NCBI RefSeq assembly: GCF_000970045.1
Contig: NZ_CP009505.1
Location: 2,108,001-2,172,000 of the forward strand
Direction: 5' to 3'
Source: Methanosarcina sp. MTP4
Lineage (GTDB): Archaea > Halobacteriota > Methanosarcinia > Methanosarcinales > Methanosarcinaceae
Length of the DNA stretch: 64,000 bases
Shown: positions 20,093-28,565 of the stretch, piece after piece
How the letters are laid out: every line of letters starts with the position of its first letter
How positions within the stretch are numbered: position 1 is the first letter of the stretch
Notes under the pieces: generated by a model
The model's input: only the letters and a program-made list of their open reading frames with translations
Told to the model about the DNA's origin: nothing
Database searches by the model: none
Position numbers and translations under genes: made by a program

Positions 20093-20896
20093 TCACTTTC
20101 CTCCATAGGCCCTGACGTGCTCCCAAGCTTTGTGGTATTTCGGGAATTCTTCTTTCCTGGCGTAGATCGAGGCATCTTCCCTTCCGTACAGCTTCCGGTC
20201 TTCTCCAACGGGGCAGACTTTGATGCAGATGCCGCAGGGGGATATATGGCGTCTGGCAAGTTCCAGGCTGTAGGAAGTGCAGGCTTTCTTGTCGGTCTTT
20301 CCCTCCGGATAATCAGCTTCATTGAGGGCGTTTGAGGGGCACATGCGTACACAGCGCATGCAGCGGGTGCAGAGCCGTTCCTCAATTAAAGGGTCCGGAG
20401 GCAGCTCCGCGCTTGTGAATACCGAGCCAAAGCGCACCCGAGGGCCGTATTTTTCGGTGAGGAGCATGTTATTTACCCCGAAATTCCCGAGCCCTGCAAG
20501 GAGAGCCGCGTGCCGGTGTGAAAAAAAGGCAAAGGGATTTTCCAGGAGCACCTTGCCCGAGCCGTACCCGTCTCGGGGGATGAATATTGAAGGATAGCCT
20601 TTTTCGGTCAGATAATTGGACAGGCGGTAGGTGTACTGGTCGAGCAGGATGTTTACGGTCCTGTAAAGCTCACTGTAATGTATGGAAGGAGAGCTTTCAA
20701 GCACCGGAAGGTTGATAGGAAGCCCGATAACGATCACAGATTTTGCCTCGGGGTAGATTGACTGCGGGTAGAACTCTTCCGGCATCCAGGGCCGAAACGG
20801 AGGTTTTTCCCAGCGTTCTGTGCTGGCTATCCCGACCATGGGTATTTCCATATCTTTGCATTTTTTAAGGAGAGTTCTCTTCAGGCTTTCATTCAT
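20093..20896 (-). CDS. Epoxyqueuosine reductase (QueG)-like 4Fe-4S protein
   Basis: 267 residues from ATG 20896, chosen for the AGGT just upstream; an in-frame ATG at 20917 is the alternative. The N-terminal two-thirds resemble the cobamide-binding region of QueG and related reductases. Two 4Fe-4S sites follow: CTRCMRCVRMCP (about residues 173-184) and a second cluster with CGICIKVCPVG (about 221-231). It lacks the C-terminal HEAT part of bacterial QueG, and archaea use archaeosine rather than queuosine, so a true tRNA role is doubtful. It is more likely an uncharacterised corrinoid/Fe-S reductase. It lies divergent from the CDF-NifX fusion gene. Confidence 0.8.
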   Translation of the reverse strand: MNESLKRTLLKKCKDMEIPMVGIASTERWEKPPFRPWMPEEFYPQSIYPEAKSVIVIGLPINLPVLESSPSIHYSELYRTVNILLDQYTYRLSNYLTEKGYPSIFIPRDGYGSGKVLLENPFAFFSHRHAALLAGLGNFGVNNMLLTEKYGPRVRFGSVFTSAELPPDPLIEERLCTRCMRCVRMCPSNALNEADYPEGKTDKKACTSYSLELARRHISPCGICIKVCPVGEDRKLYGREDASIYARKEEFPKYHKAWEHVRAYGGK

Positions 20897-21181
20897 GGGA
20901 TTACCTATGAATATCATTATTAAAATGCGTTCAGGCTTCAGGTAAATTATTTTGTCCGGGCAGGAACTAATCTATTTTTTTATATAAATTATTATAAAAT
21001 CCAGTATAACGTAATATTCTCTAAGTGGGACAAATTCCGAAACCTTCTTGGCAGGCATGGAGAAGGCGATGGAGTTTGGTGAACATCTTTTTGAAAAAAA
21101 AGTCCCGGAAAGGAAGGGGCCGAATATCAACTCCCAAAATATATGTTTCCCGTATGTGCATTTCAGGAGTGATGCGGGAGA

Positions 21182-22417
21182 ATGGTTGTACAGGAAAACT
21201 TACTGTTAGGGGCAAATGCTTCAAGGAACTCAACCTTTACCTTAGTTTTTCTTGCAATTCTGAAAGGCTTTGTCGGGTTTCATTCCGGAAGTTCAGCCCT
21301 GATCGCAGATGCTGTGCATACATCACTGGATATTTTTACTTCATTCGCCGTCTGGGTCGGGCTTAAGCTCAGCCTGAAAGGCAACGCAGAGAAATTTCCC
21401 TATGGCTATTATAAGGCAGACAACCTGGTTTCACTTTTTGTTTCGGTTATAATCCTCTTTTCCGGAATCGAACTTGTACACGAGGCACTGCTGAACATCA
21501 AAAATCCTGTTGAGATAAAACTGCAGGGTATCGCCCTTGGAACAGCCCTGTTTTCGGCGATGTCAATGTATGCTTTATCTCAATACAAAGCCAGAGTCGG
21601 CAGACAGATAGATTCCCAGGCTTTGATTGCTGATGCACTGCATTCCTACACAGACGTTTTTAGCTCCCTGATAGTTGTCATTGCAATTGCAGGTTCAATC
21701 CTTGGCATAATGTGGCTCGATAGTGTCGGGGTGCTGCTGATCTCGCTTATGATATTCAAACTTGGAATCGGTATTGCTCGGGACTCAGTACTGACACTGA
21801 TGGACGCGTGGCTGGATAGGGATTCGATTACGAGAACCAGGCAGAATGTAGCCAGTATTCAGGGCGTGAAACAGGTCGAAGAAATCAGACTTCGAAAGTC
21901 CGGTCTGGTGGTATTCGGGGAGATTGAAATTGAAATCGAGGGTAATGCCGATCTTAAAAGAGTGGAGATGCTTTCTGAGGAAATCGAAAAAACGGTGAAA
22001 AATGAGGTCAAGAATTTGGAACATCTGGTTATCAATGCAAAACCCGGAAAGATGTCAGCAATGAAAATCGCAGTTCCCGTCCTGGAACCGGAAGGTCTGC
22101 AATCAAAAGTTTCCCGGCATTTTGGAAGGGCTCCGTATTTTATTATTTTTGAACTCGAAGGTGACGAAATAAAAAGCTGGCAGGTCAACCGGAACCCTGC
22201 CTCGGGTCTTGAAAGGAAAAGAGGTCTTAAGACTGCAGAATTTCTGAAAAGTCAGGGGGTCAATGTTGTGATTGTGGGTGAAATCGGCGAAGGCCCCTTT
22301 CACAATCTTCACGATAGTTTTGTGAAGATGCTCCGGATGCCGGAAGAGGCTGAAGATGTTGAAAAAGTTGTGGAGAAGGTATCAGGCCTGAGCAGGCTCA
22401 CATCACATACAGAGTAA
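21182..22417 (+). CDS. Cation diffusion facilitator fused to a NifX/NifB-like domain
   Basis: 411 residues. Residues 1-200 form a CDF metal-efflux membrane domain with six helices and both metal-site motifs (ADAVHTSLD near 43-51 and ADALHSYTD near 153-161). A cytosolic CDF domain follows to about 290. The last 120 residues (from MKIAVPVLEPEG) are a dinitrogenase iron-molybdenum cofactor-type domain as in NifX, NafY and the NifB C-terminus. CDF proteins export Zn, Fe, Mn or similar ions; NifX-type domains bind Fe-S or Fe-Mo clusters. The fusion suggests cluster- or metal-sensing control of export (inference). The only ATG in frame is 21182, after a TGA at 21170. It heads a run of Fe-S genes. 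Confidence 0.88.
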   Translation: MVVQENLLLGANASRNSTFTLVFLAILKGFVGFHSGSSALIADAVHTSLDIFTSFAVWVGLKLSLKGNAEKFPYGYYKADNLVSLFVSVIILFSGIELVHEALLNIKNPVEIKLQGIALGTALFSAMSMYALSQYKARVGRQIDSQALIADALHSYTDVFSSLIVVIAIAGSILGIMWLDSVGVLLISLMIFKLGIGIARDSVLTLMDAWLDRDSITRTRQNVASIQGVKQVEEIRLRKSGLVVFGEIEIEIEGNADLKRVEMLSEEIEKTVKNEVKNLEHLVINAKPGKMSAMKIAVPVLEPEGLQSKVSRHFGRAPYFIIFELEGDEIKSWQVNRNPASGLERKRGLKTAEFLKSQGVNVVIVGEIGEGPFHNLHDSFVKMLRMPEEAEDVEKVVEKVSGLSRLTSHTE

Positions 22418-22463
22418 ATTCCTGAAGAACAGTAAATATGAAAACAGGCTGGAGGCTAAATAT

Positions 22464-23345
22464 ACGAAAATTACAATTGCAAGCGGAAAAGGAGGGACAG
22501 GGAAAACAACGGTAGCTGTTAATTTTGCCCTTTCAATTGAAGATGTACAGTTGTTTGATTGTGATGTTGAGGAACCCGACTGCCATTTATTTTTGGGCCT
22601 GGATCTTGAAAAGATTGAAGATGTAAATATTTTAGTGCCCATCGTGGACAGGACAAAATGTGATTTCTGCGGCAAATGTTCCGGGTTTTGCCAGTTCAAT
22701 GCAATTGCCGTACTGCCGGAAGATATACTTGTTTTTCCGGCACTCTGCCATGGCTGCGGCGGATGTGCCCTGGTGTGTCCGAAAGCCGCAATCGTTTATA
22801 AAAACAGAAGCATCGGAATAATCGAAAAAGCAAAAGAAAAAGCAAAAGGCGAAAACCTGGAGTTCTATTCGGGTGCATTGAATATCGGAGAAGCGCTGGT
22901 ATCTGCGGTTATCAAAGTTTTGAAAAAATATGCAGATGAAAGCAAAACCGTAATATTTGATGCCCCTCCGGGTACGACGTGCCCGGTTATCACTTCTGTC
23001 AGGGGTTCGGATTATTGTATCCTTGTTGCAGAACCTACGCTCTTTGGCTTCCATGATCTGCTGCTTACTATTGACGTTATAAAGAAACTGGGGATACCTT
23101 TCGGCATAATAATCAATCGTTCCGATATCGGTGATGACAGGGTGGAGAAGTACTGCGAAACAGAGGGAATTCCTGTTCTTATGAAGATACGGCATGACCG
23201 TGAGATTGCACGTTTGTATTCCGAAGGAATTCCTTTTGTTAGCAGGATGCCGGAGTGGAGGGAAAAATTTGTGCAGCTGCTGGATAAGATACGGGTACAG
23301 CTTGCCTCAGAGGAAGCAGGTAACTTGAAGGAAGCGGGAACATGA
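22464..23345 (+). CDS. MinD/ParA-like ATPase with inserted 2x[4Fe-4S] ferredoxin (first copy); no standard start codon
   Basis: A deviant-Walker P-loop ATPase (ASGKGGTGKTT at residues 5-15) with a ferredoxin insert holding two clusters (CDFCGKCSGFC... and CHGCGGCALVCP) and the DAPPGTTCP Walker B. Such proteins are known from anaerobes and are thought to handle Fe-S clusters or couple ATP use to electron flow. The frame is open from 22392, but there is no ATG, GTG or TTG before the P-loop. The expected position reads ACG at 22464, eight bases after a GGAGG (22451-22455), so either ACG initiates, or the start is mutated, or there is a sequence error. The first standard-type codon, TTG 22551, would delete the P-loop. 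The ATG of the next gene overlaps the stop by four bases. Confidence 0.85.
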   Translation, partial: TKITIASGKGGTGKTTVAVNFALSIEDVQLFDCDVEEPDCHLFLGLDLEKIEDVNILVPIVDRTKCDFCGKCSGFCQFNAIAVLPEDILVFPALCHGCGGCALVCPKAAIVYKNRSIGIIEKAKEKAKGENLEFYSGALNIGEALVSAVIKVLKKYADESKTVIFDAPPGTTCPVITSVRGSDYCILVAEPTLFGFHDLLLTIDVIKKLGIPFGIIINRSDIGDDRVEKYCETEGIPVLMKIRHDREIARLYSEGIPFVSRMPEWREKFVQLLDKIRVQLASEEAGNLKEAGT

Positions 23346-24205
23346 AAGAGCTTACTGTAATAAGCGGAAAAGGGGGCACCGGGAAAACGACTATTGCAGC
23401 GGCATTTGCCTCGCTTGCAGAAAGTGCCGTGATTGCTGACTGTGATGTTGATGCTTCCGATATGCATCTAATTTTGAAACCCGAAATAATTGAAACCATG
23501 GATTTTACCGGATTAAAAGTAGCTTCTATTGATGAAATCATCTGTACCGGATGTGGCATTTGCAGGGATGCCTGCAAGTTTGATGCCATAAGCAATGATA
23601 TCAGGATTGATGTTTATGCATGTGAAGGTTGCGGGGTCTGTGCATATGTCTGTCCGGAAGGAGCGATCAGCTTGATTGAACGAAAAGCAGGATATGCCTG
23701 CAATTCCGAAACAAGGTTCGGGCCAATGGCACATGCAAGACTCGGCATCGCAGAGGAGGCAAGTGGGCTGTTAGTTGCGGTTGTCAGGGAAAACGCCAGA
23801 AAACTTGCAGAAAAATATGATCGAAATCTGGTTCTCATAGACGGCCCTCCGGGGACCGGGTGCTCCTTGATTGCTTCAATTAAAGGTGTAGACCTGGTTC
23901 TGGCAGTAACCGAGCCAAGTGTATCCGGCATACACGATCTTGAGCGGATACTGGGTGTTGCAAGCCACTTCAATATTCCGGCTATGGTCTGTATAAATAA
24001 ATACGATATAAATGAGAAGAATTCCCGCGTTATCGAGGAGTATTGCAAAGAGCATGGGATCGAACTTGCGGGTAAACTGCCCTATGACGATACACCGACA
24101 AAAGCTATGATGCAGGAAATGACTGTTATAGAGTATTCAGATGGTGAATTTTCAAAAATGGTCAAAGGTCTCTGGGAAAATATAAAGAAAAAGCTTGATG
24201 GCTAA
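23342..24205 (+). CDS. MinD/ParA-like ATPase with inserted 2x[4Fe-4S] ferredoxin (second copy)
   Basis: 287 residues, paralogue of the preceding gene and coupled to it by an ATGA overlap. The P-loop is ISGKGGTGKTT (residues 7-17), the ferredoxin insert has CTGCGICRDAC and CEGCGVCAYVCP (about 65-110), and Walker B is IDGPPGTGC. Paired genes of this type usually occur with NifX-like proteins, as here, and the two ATPases probably form a heterodimer (inference from pairing). The substrate is unknown; Fe-S cluster carriage or electron transfer is the best guess. This copy has a normal ATG and keeps all motifs. Confidence 0.9.
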   Translation: MKELTVISGKGGTGKTTIAAAFASLAESAVIADCDVDASDMHLILKPEIIETMDFTGLKVASIDEIICTGCGICRDACKFDAISNDIRIDVYACEGCGVCAYVCPEGAISLIERKAGYACNSETRFGPMAHARLGIAEEASGLLVAVVRENARKLAEKYDRNLVLIDGPPGTGCSLIASIKGVDLVLAVTEPSVSGIHDLERILGVASHFNIPAMVCINKYDINEKNSRVIEEYCKEHGIELAGKLPYDDTPTKAMMQEMTVIEYSDGEFSKMVKGLWENIKKKLDG

Positions 24206-24283
24206 TGGAGTAGGAAAACGGGAATTGGGGCACAAATGCTGGAGTAAAAGTGAAAAAGCGGGAATCGGAACAGAAAGGCTGGA

Positions 24284-24955
24284 ATGGGAGTGGAAAAGTT
24301 GAAATTAACAGTAGTGTACGATAACGAAGCAAAGGAAGGTTTAATTAGCGGTTGGGGTTTTTCCTGCCATATAAAGACAGAAGACGAAAGTGTCCTTTTC
24401 GACACTGGTGGGGATGGCAATGCACTACTATATAATTTGAGAATGCTCGATATCCCTTCCCGGGAGATTACAAAAGTAGTATTATCTCATGAGCATGGGG
24501 ATCATACCGGCGGACTTTTTGCTTTGTTAAATATAAACCCGGAAATTGAAGTCTATGCACCTGCCTCATTTTCCAATCGCCTGAAAAATGAAATAGCTTC
24601 AATGGCGGAATTAATTGAGGTTTCCGGGGCACGGGAAATTTGCAAGAATATCCGTAGTACAGGGGAACTTGGTACGGGCGTAAGAGAACAGTCCCTTATT
24701 CTGGATTCGGGAAGGGGTTTGTATGTTATTACCGGGTGTTCCCACCCGGGACTTGCCGAAATCATTGACAAGGCATCGAAATTCGGTGTGGTGGTGGGCA
24801 TAATCGGTGGGTTTCATGGAAGTACCGAGTACGACCTGCTTAAAGGCTTAACCCTTATTGGTCCCTGTCACTGCACCGTTCATAAAGAAGAAATTTCCAG
24901 GAGATTCCCGAATGCTTTTTCGGAGGTTAAGGCAGGTTTTAGATTGAAATTGTGA
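24284..24955 (+). CDS. Metallo-beta-lactamase-fold hydrolase
   Basis: 223 residues with the metal-binding LSHEHGDHTGG motif (about residues 67-77) and further conserved His (CSHPG near 152, GGFHG near 178). It is of the MBL type often annotated with 7,8-dihydropterin-6-methyl-4-(beta-D-ribofuranosyl)aminobenzene 5'-phosphate synthase. It lies 78 bases after the second MinD-like ATPase in a spacer made of imperfect GGAAT/GGAGT repeats. Starts at 24284 (ATG), 24290 (GTG) or 24299 (TTG) are all possible. The context suggests a role with the Fe-S cluster genes, but the substrate is unknown. Confidence 0.85.
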   Translation: MGVEKLKLTVVYDNEAKEGLISGWGFSCHIKTEDESVLFDTGGDGNALLYNLRMLDIPSREITKVVLSHEHGDHTGGLFALLNINPEIEVYAPASFSNRLKNEIASMAELIEVSGAREICKNIRSTGELGTGVREQSLILDSGRGLYVITGCSHPGLAEIIDKASKFGVVVGIIGGFHGSTEYDLLKGLTLIGPCHCTVHKEEISRRFPNAFSEVKAGFRLKL

Positions 24956-25186
24956 TATTTTTTACTGGTTAATATGTATTATTTATGAAAACCTGTATGA
25001 TCTCTTAGCAAAACAGAAATTACTTATAATAAAGTCATATATATAAAAATGGGTAATAATAAGGGAAGCAACAGTGTTCCAATAGCAAAACAGTGTTTCA
25101 ATGACAAAAAACTGATGTTAAGCTATTTGAAAGCTATTTGAAAGCCTGTATTTTTTTGAAATTCCTTAATAATTTGGGGGGAACAA

Positions 25187-25816
25187 ATGAAAATTTGTGT
25201 AACAGCTACTGAGAGGAATCTGGACGCTTCCGTAGACCCGTTCCTGGGAAGATGCCGGTATTTTGTTATCGTTGATCCTGAGACGATGGAATTTGAAGTG
25301 CTTGAAAACCCGGGAGCTTCAGCGCGGGGGGGTGCAGGAGTCCGGGCCGCCCAGGCAGTAGCAAATAAAGGTATTGACGTAATGTTAACAGGAGACATCG
25401 GCCCAAATGCATTACCGGTCCTTTCAAATGCCGGCATAAAAGTAGTAACGGGCGTCAGAGGTACGGTTAGAGAGGTAATCGAGCAATACAAAACAGATGC
25501 ACTTCAAGAAACTGCTTTCCCTACAACTCCACCTTATTCCAGAATGGAAAGGGAGAGGGGGTACTTTGCTGATTATCGAGGTGTGCCCGGACGTGGATAC
25601 AGACACTTCGGATTCGGCAGGGGTTTCTGGTGCAGATGGTATCCGCATCCTGATCCTTACTATACACCCGAACCATACATTCCTTGCGAAGTTCCCTGGC
25701 CTGAGCCTTCAAGGGAGGGGGAAATCGCCTACCTTGAAGAGACGCTCGAATCCCTGGAAAACGAGCTACAAGATATAAAGGATAGATTGAAAAAACTGTC
25801 CAAAAAATCTGCTTAA
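25187..25816 (+). CDS. NifX/NifB-like domain protein with Gly/Arg/Trp-rich middle and coiled-coil tail
   Basis: 209 residues. Residues 1-110 are a dinitrogenase iron-molybdenum cofactor-type domain (MKICVTATERNLDASVDPFLGRC and GDIGPNALPVL). A low-complexity middle (about 120-165) rich in Gly, Arg, Tyr and Trp resembles DUF5320 proteins, and residues 178-207 form a coiled coil. A strong GGGGGG precedes the ATG by five bases. In anaerobes such proteins accompany MinD-like ATPases with ferredoxin inserts and Mrp. It probably carries or senses a metal cluster (inference). No nitrogenase genes are present here. Confidence 0.88.
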   Translation: MKICVTATERNLDASVDPFLGRCRYFVIVDPETMEFEVLENPGASARGGAGVRAAQAVANKGIDVMLTGDIGPNALPVLSNAGIKVVTGVRGTVREVIEQYKTDALQETAFPTTPPYSRMERERGYFADYRGVPGRGYRHFGFGRGFWCRWYPHPDPYYTPEPYIPCEVPWPEPSREGEIAYLEETLESLENELQDIKDRLKKLSKKSA

Positions 25817-25891
25817 AAATCTGTCTAAAGCCTGATTTATCCAATAATTTCCAGGTAAAGGTAGAGATACCTGTTTAATCCTGACGCGAAT

Positions 25892-26644
25892 ATGAGTAAT
25901 GAAGCTGTAGTCCTGAAGGATGTGTGGGTACATTATAATAGCACACCTGTACTTGAAGATGTAAATCTTGTTGTAAAAGAGCATGATTTTCTTGGTATTA
26001 TAGGACCCAACGGAGGGGGAAAATCCACCCTCCTTAAGGTTATTTTAGGATTGGTAGAACCCAGCAGGGGAACAGTTACGGTTTTCGGGAAAAACCCTCA
26101 AAAAGCAAGAAAGTATATCGGGTATGTCCCCCAGTACAGCCTCCTTGATATAAATTTCCCTATAAGTGTTTGGGAAGTTGTATTGATGGGCCGCCTGGGT
26201 CAGGTCGGTTTGCTAAGAAGATACAGTGACTGCGACAGGAAAAAGGCTCTTGAAGCTCTTCAGATAGTGGAGATGCTCGATTATAAGGACCGGATAATCG
26301 GAAGTCTCTCTGGCGGACAGAGGCAGAGGGTTTTCATAGCCAGGACACTGGCTGAGGAACCTAAATTACTTCTCCTGGATGAGCCTGCAACAGGTGTAGA
26401 CATTGTGAGGCAGGAAGAATTCTATAAACTGTTAGAAAAACTCAAGGAAAAAATGGCTATTGTTCTGGTATCACATGATATAGGTGCTATCTCTGTCCAT
26501 GTCGATAAGATTGCCTGTTTAAACCGCAAACTGTATTACCATAACTCAAAGGAATTACTTCCGGAAGACCTGGAAGCAGCCTATGAGTGTCCGATCGATT
26601 TAATTGCTCACGGTTTTCCACATAGGGTTTTGAAAAAGCATTGA
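25892..26644 (+). CDS. ABC transporter ATP-binding protein (Zn/Mn uptake type), orphan
   Basis: 250 residues with Walker A GPNGGGKST (about 38-46), signature LSGGQRQRV (about 141-149), Walker B LLLLDEPATGVD and the H-loop SHD. The sequence is of the ZnuC/MntB type that energises divalent-metal import. The permease that should follow is reduced to a remnant (26654-26757) and no substrate-binding protein is nearby, so it cannot work alone. It may serve another membrane partner or be on the way to loss. It lies downstream of the NifX-like gene on the same strand. Confidence 0.92.
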   Translation: MSNEAVVLKDVWVHYNSTPVLEDVNLVVKEHDFLGIIGPNGGGKSTLLKVILGLVEPSRGTVTVFGKNPQKARKYIGYVPQYSLLDINFPISVWEVVLMGRLGQVGLLRRYSDCDRKKALEALQIVEMLDYKDRIIGSLSGGQRQRVFIARTLAEEPKLLLLDEPATGVDIVRQEEFYKLLEKLKEKMAIVLVSHDIGAISVHVDKIACLNRKLYYHNSKELLPEDLEAAYECPIDLIAHGFPHRVLKKH

Positions 26645-26653
26645 AGGGTTTGC

Positions 26654-26757
26654 ATGATGGAGCTATTACAGTATGAATTTGTAAGAAACACTACCATTGC
26701 CGTGATGCTTGCCAATATCATCTGCTAGTCATCGGAGTTTATGCAATGGTTAAATGA
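26654..26757 (+). pseudogene. N-terminal remnant of the ABC permease (ZnuB-like)
   Basis: Ten bases after the ABC ATPase, ATG opens a frame reading MMELLQYEFVRNTTIAVMLANIIC, typical of the first residues of ZnuB-family permeases, then meets TAG at 26726. The next frame continues VIGVYAMVK, as expected for the family, and stops at TGA 26755-26757. So there is one frameshift and then complete loss of the remaining 230 or so residues. The following 250 bases hold nothing recognisable. Confidence 0.7.
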
Positions 26758-27012
26758 TGATTTTTATAAGTGGCAGAAAATGGCTCTATATAGAGAAATT
26801 AGGGATTGATTAGTCCAATGCAATAATAGCTTCTAGATTATCATATGAGAGTATAAACCCTTAAAAATAAACCATAAAGAATTGGGGAAATATGGGGCAT
26901 TTATGCTTACAAAGATGTTGTGGTCTCGAATAATATCATAATAGAAATCGGCTCACGAAGTGCTAATACTTTGCATGAGCCGTACTTGATACAATTTTAA
27001 GGGAGAATTGGA

Positions 27013-27831
27013 ATGGCAGAGACAATTTCAGCGAATAAGAAAAGGCGTAATGCATCCGCCAAAGAAGAAGTTAAGATACACATAAAATCATCTGCTAAGT
27101 TTATCGCTGTCGCCAGTGGAAAAGGAGGAGTTGGAAAATCTACGGTAGCGGTAAATATAGCTGCAGCCATTGCCAGAAAGGGTTTTAAGGTGGGAATTTT
27201 TGATGCTGATATCTATGGATTCACTATCCCAAAAATGCTGGGCATCACCGGACAGCCTAAAGCAACTGCCGAGGATCAGATCCTGCCCCTTGAAAAACAC
27301 GGAATAAAAGTAATGTCAATGGGGTTTATCGTCAAGGAAAATCAGCCAGTTATCTGGCGGGGTCCAATGATTCATAAAGCAATCAAACAGATTTTGACCC
27401 AAACTTTGTGGGGGGACATCGACTATCTGATAATCGACCTACCTCCTGGCACAGGAGATGTTGCGATCACTTCGGGAATTCTCCTTCCCAATATGAGTAT
27501 AATTATTGTCACAACACCTCAGGATGTTTCCTCAAAAGTTGCATGCAGGGCCCTGAGGATGGCAAAGAAGACAAATCTCAAAATACTGGGTGTTATTGAA
27601 AATATGTCCTATTTTGTATGCCAAAAATGTGGCGAAAAAGCGTATATTTTTGGTCAGGGCGGAGGTGAAGATCTGGCTAGGGAAGAAGGTGTTCCTTTTC
27701 TAGGTGAGATCCCTCTTGAGCAATGTATTCGCGAAGGGGGTGACAGCGGCAGACCTCTGATGTTTGAGGGAAGCGATTCACCTGCAAAGAAGGCTTTTGA
27801 GAGAATAGTTAGTAAAATTCTAAAGATGTAA
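27013..27831 (+). CDS. Mrp/NBP35-type Fe-S cluster carrier ATPase
   Basis: 272 residues. A basic N-terminal extension of about 30 residues leads to the P-loop SGKGGVGKST (about 36-45), then IDLPPGTGD (Walker B) and the CQKC motif (about 204-207) that binds a bridging 4Fe-4S cluster between two subunits. Archaeal Mrp/ApbC proteins deliver clusters to apo-proteins. GGGAG precedes the ATG. It closes the metal/Fe-S gene run that starts at 21182, though 370 bases separate it from the ABC gene, so it probably has its own promoter. Confidence 0.92.
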   Translation: MAETISANKKRRNASAKEEVKIHIKSSAKFIAVASGKGGVGKSTVAVNIAAAIARKGFKVGIFDADIYGFTIPKMLGITGQPKATAEDQILPLEKHGIKVMSMGFIVKENQPVIWRGPMIHKAIKQILTQTLWGDIDYLIIDLPPGTGDVAITSGILLPNMSIIIVTTPQDVSSKVACRALRMAKKTNLKILGVIENMSYFVCQKCGEKAYIFGQGGGEDLAREEGVPFLGEIPLEQCIREGGDSGRPLMFEGSDSPAKKAFERIVSKILKM

Positions 27832-27850
27832 AAAGGGGAAAAGTAAATAG

Positions 27851-28491
27851 CCAGATCCCTATCCAGGAACTGCTCTTTCGTGATTACTCCGGTGTTGTAC
27901 ATTTCCTGGACGTCGCCGGCCTCAAGCGTGGGCCTGGAAAGATCTTCGAACTCGACCAGACAGAGTCCTGGGTTTTGTTTGTCAGGGCCAGACGCTTGTT
28001 GATCGCGTCGTTGGCGATGTTCCGGATGATCTTCTGAAGGCCTTCGAGGACCGCGAGCCGGTCCACTTCGGCTACATGCCCGGCAGCGTAGATGGTGCCC
28101 TTCGTATCGCCCATGATGAGCGGGGATTGCAGGAGGCCGACCTGGATATCCGTTTGCAGGCTCTTTTTGAACTCCATCACGTTCAGGGAGCCTTTGGCAT
28201 CTATGGGGATACAGAAAGGCCGACTGCCGCGATGTCTTCGTTTTCTCCGAGGTCCTTGTTATTTTCCAGGAACGCGTCGATTGTGTTCTGAGCATCTTCG
28301 AGGGTGATGATCTCGTCTTCGACGAGCTTTTCCAGGGGCTTGAAATCAAAGTGGTATCGGCCATTTCCGTACTTCCTGACAAAACTCACGTAGCTGTTGT
28401 TGATGTTGAGAAGGCTTCCTACAAAGCCATTTTTCCTGCATGCACCACAACCCGCAGGATCAACGTTCATAAAGACCCGCTTACGTCCCAT
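27851..28491 (-). pseudogene. Frameshifted remnant, portal-protein-like
   Basis: Three overlapping frames on the minus strand join into one damaged protein: from 28491 MGRKRVFMNVDPAGCGACRK, then FDFKPLEKLVEDEI; from about 28180 LQTDIQVGLLQSPLIMGDTKG and GLQKIIRNIANDAINKRL; finally VEFEDLSRPTLEAGDVQEMY and ITKEQFLDRDLA. At least two frameshifts are needed. The middle and end have the order of features seen in virus portal proteins, but I give this with low confidence. It lies next to an integrase remnant. Confidence 0.45.
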
Positions 28492-28565
28492 CTCTGCCCC
28501 CAAAAGTCACTAATAGGGCCTCCTACGAAGCCATTTTTCCCTCACCCACCCAACAAACCCCTAAA

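Noticed and set aside
20093-20896. True queG
   Set aside because: Archaea make archaeosine, and the C-terminal part of QueG is absent; only the general Fe-S/cobamide reductase layout is supported.
26654-26757. Pyrrolysine readthrough of the TAG in the permease relic
   Set aside because: Reading through TAG gives sequence unlike the family; a one-frame shift restores it, and the gene still ends after 33 residues.
21182-27831. Nitrogenase cofactor cluster
   Set aside because: NifX-type domains are present but no nifH, nifD, nifK, nifE or nifN genes are found.
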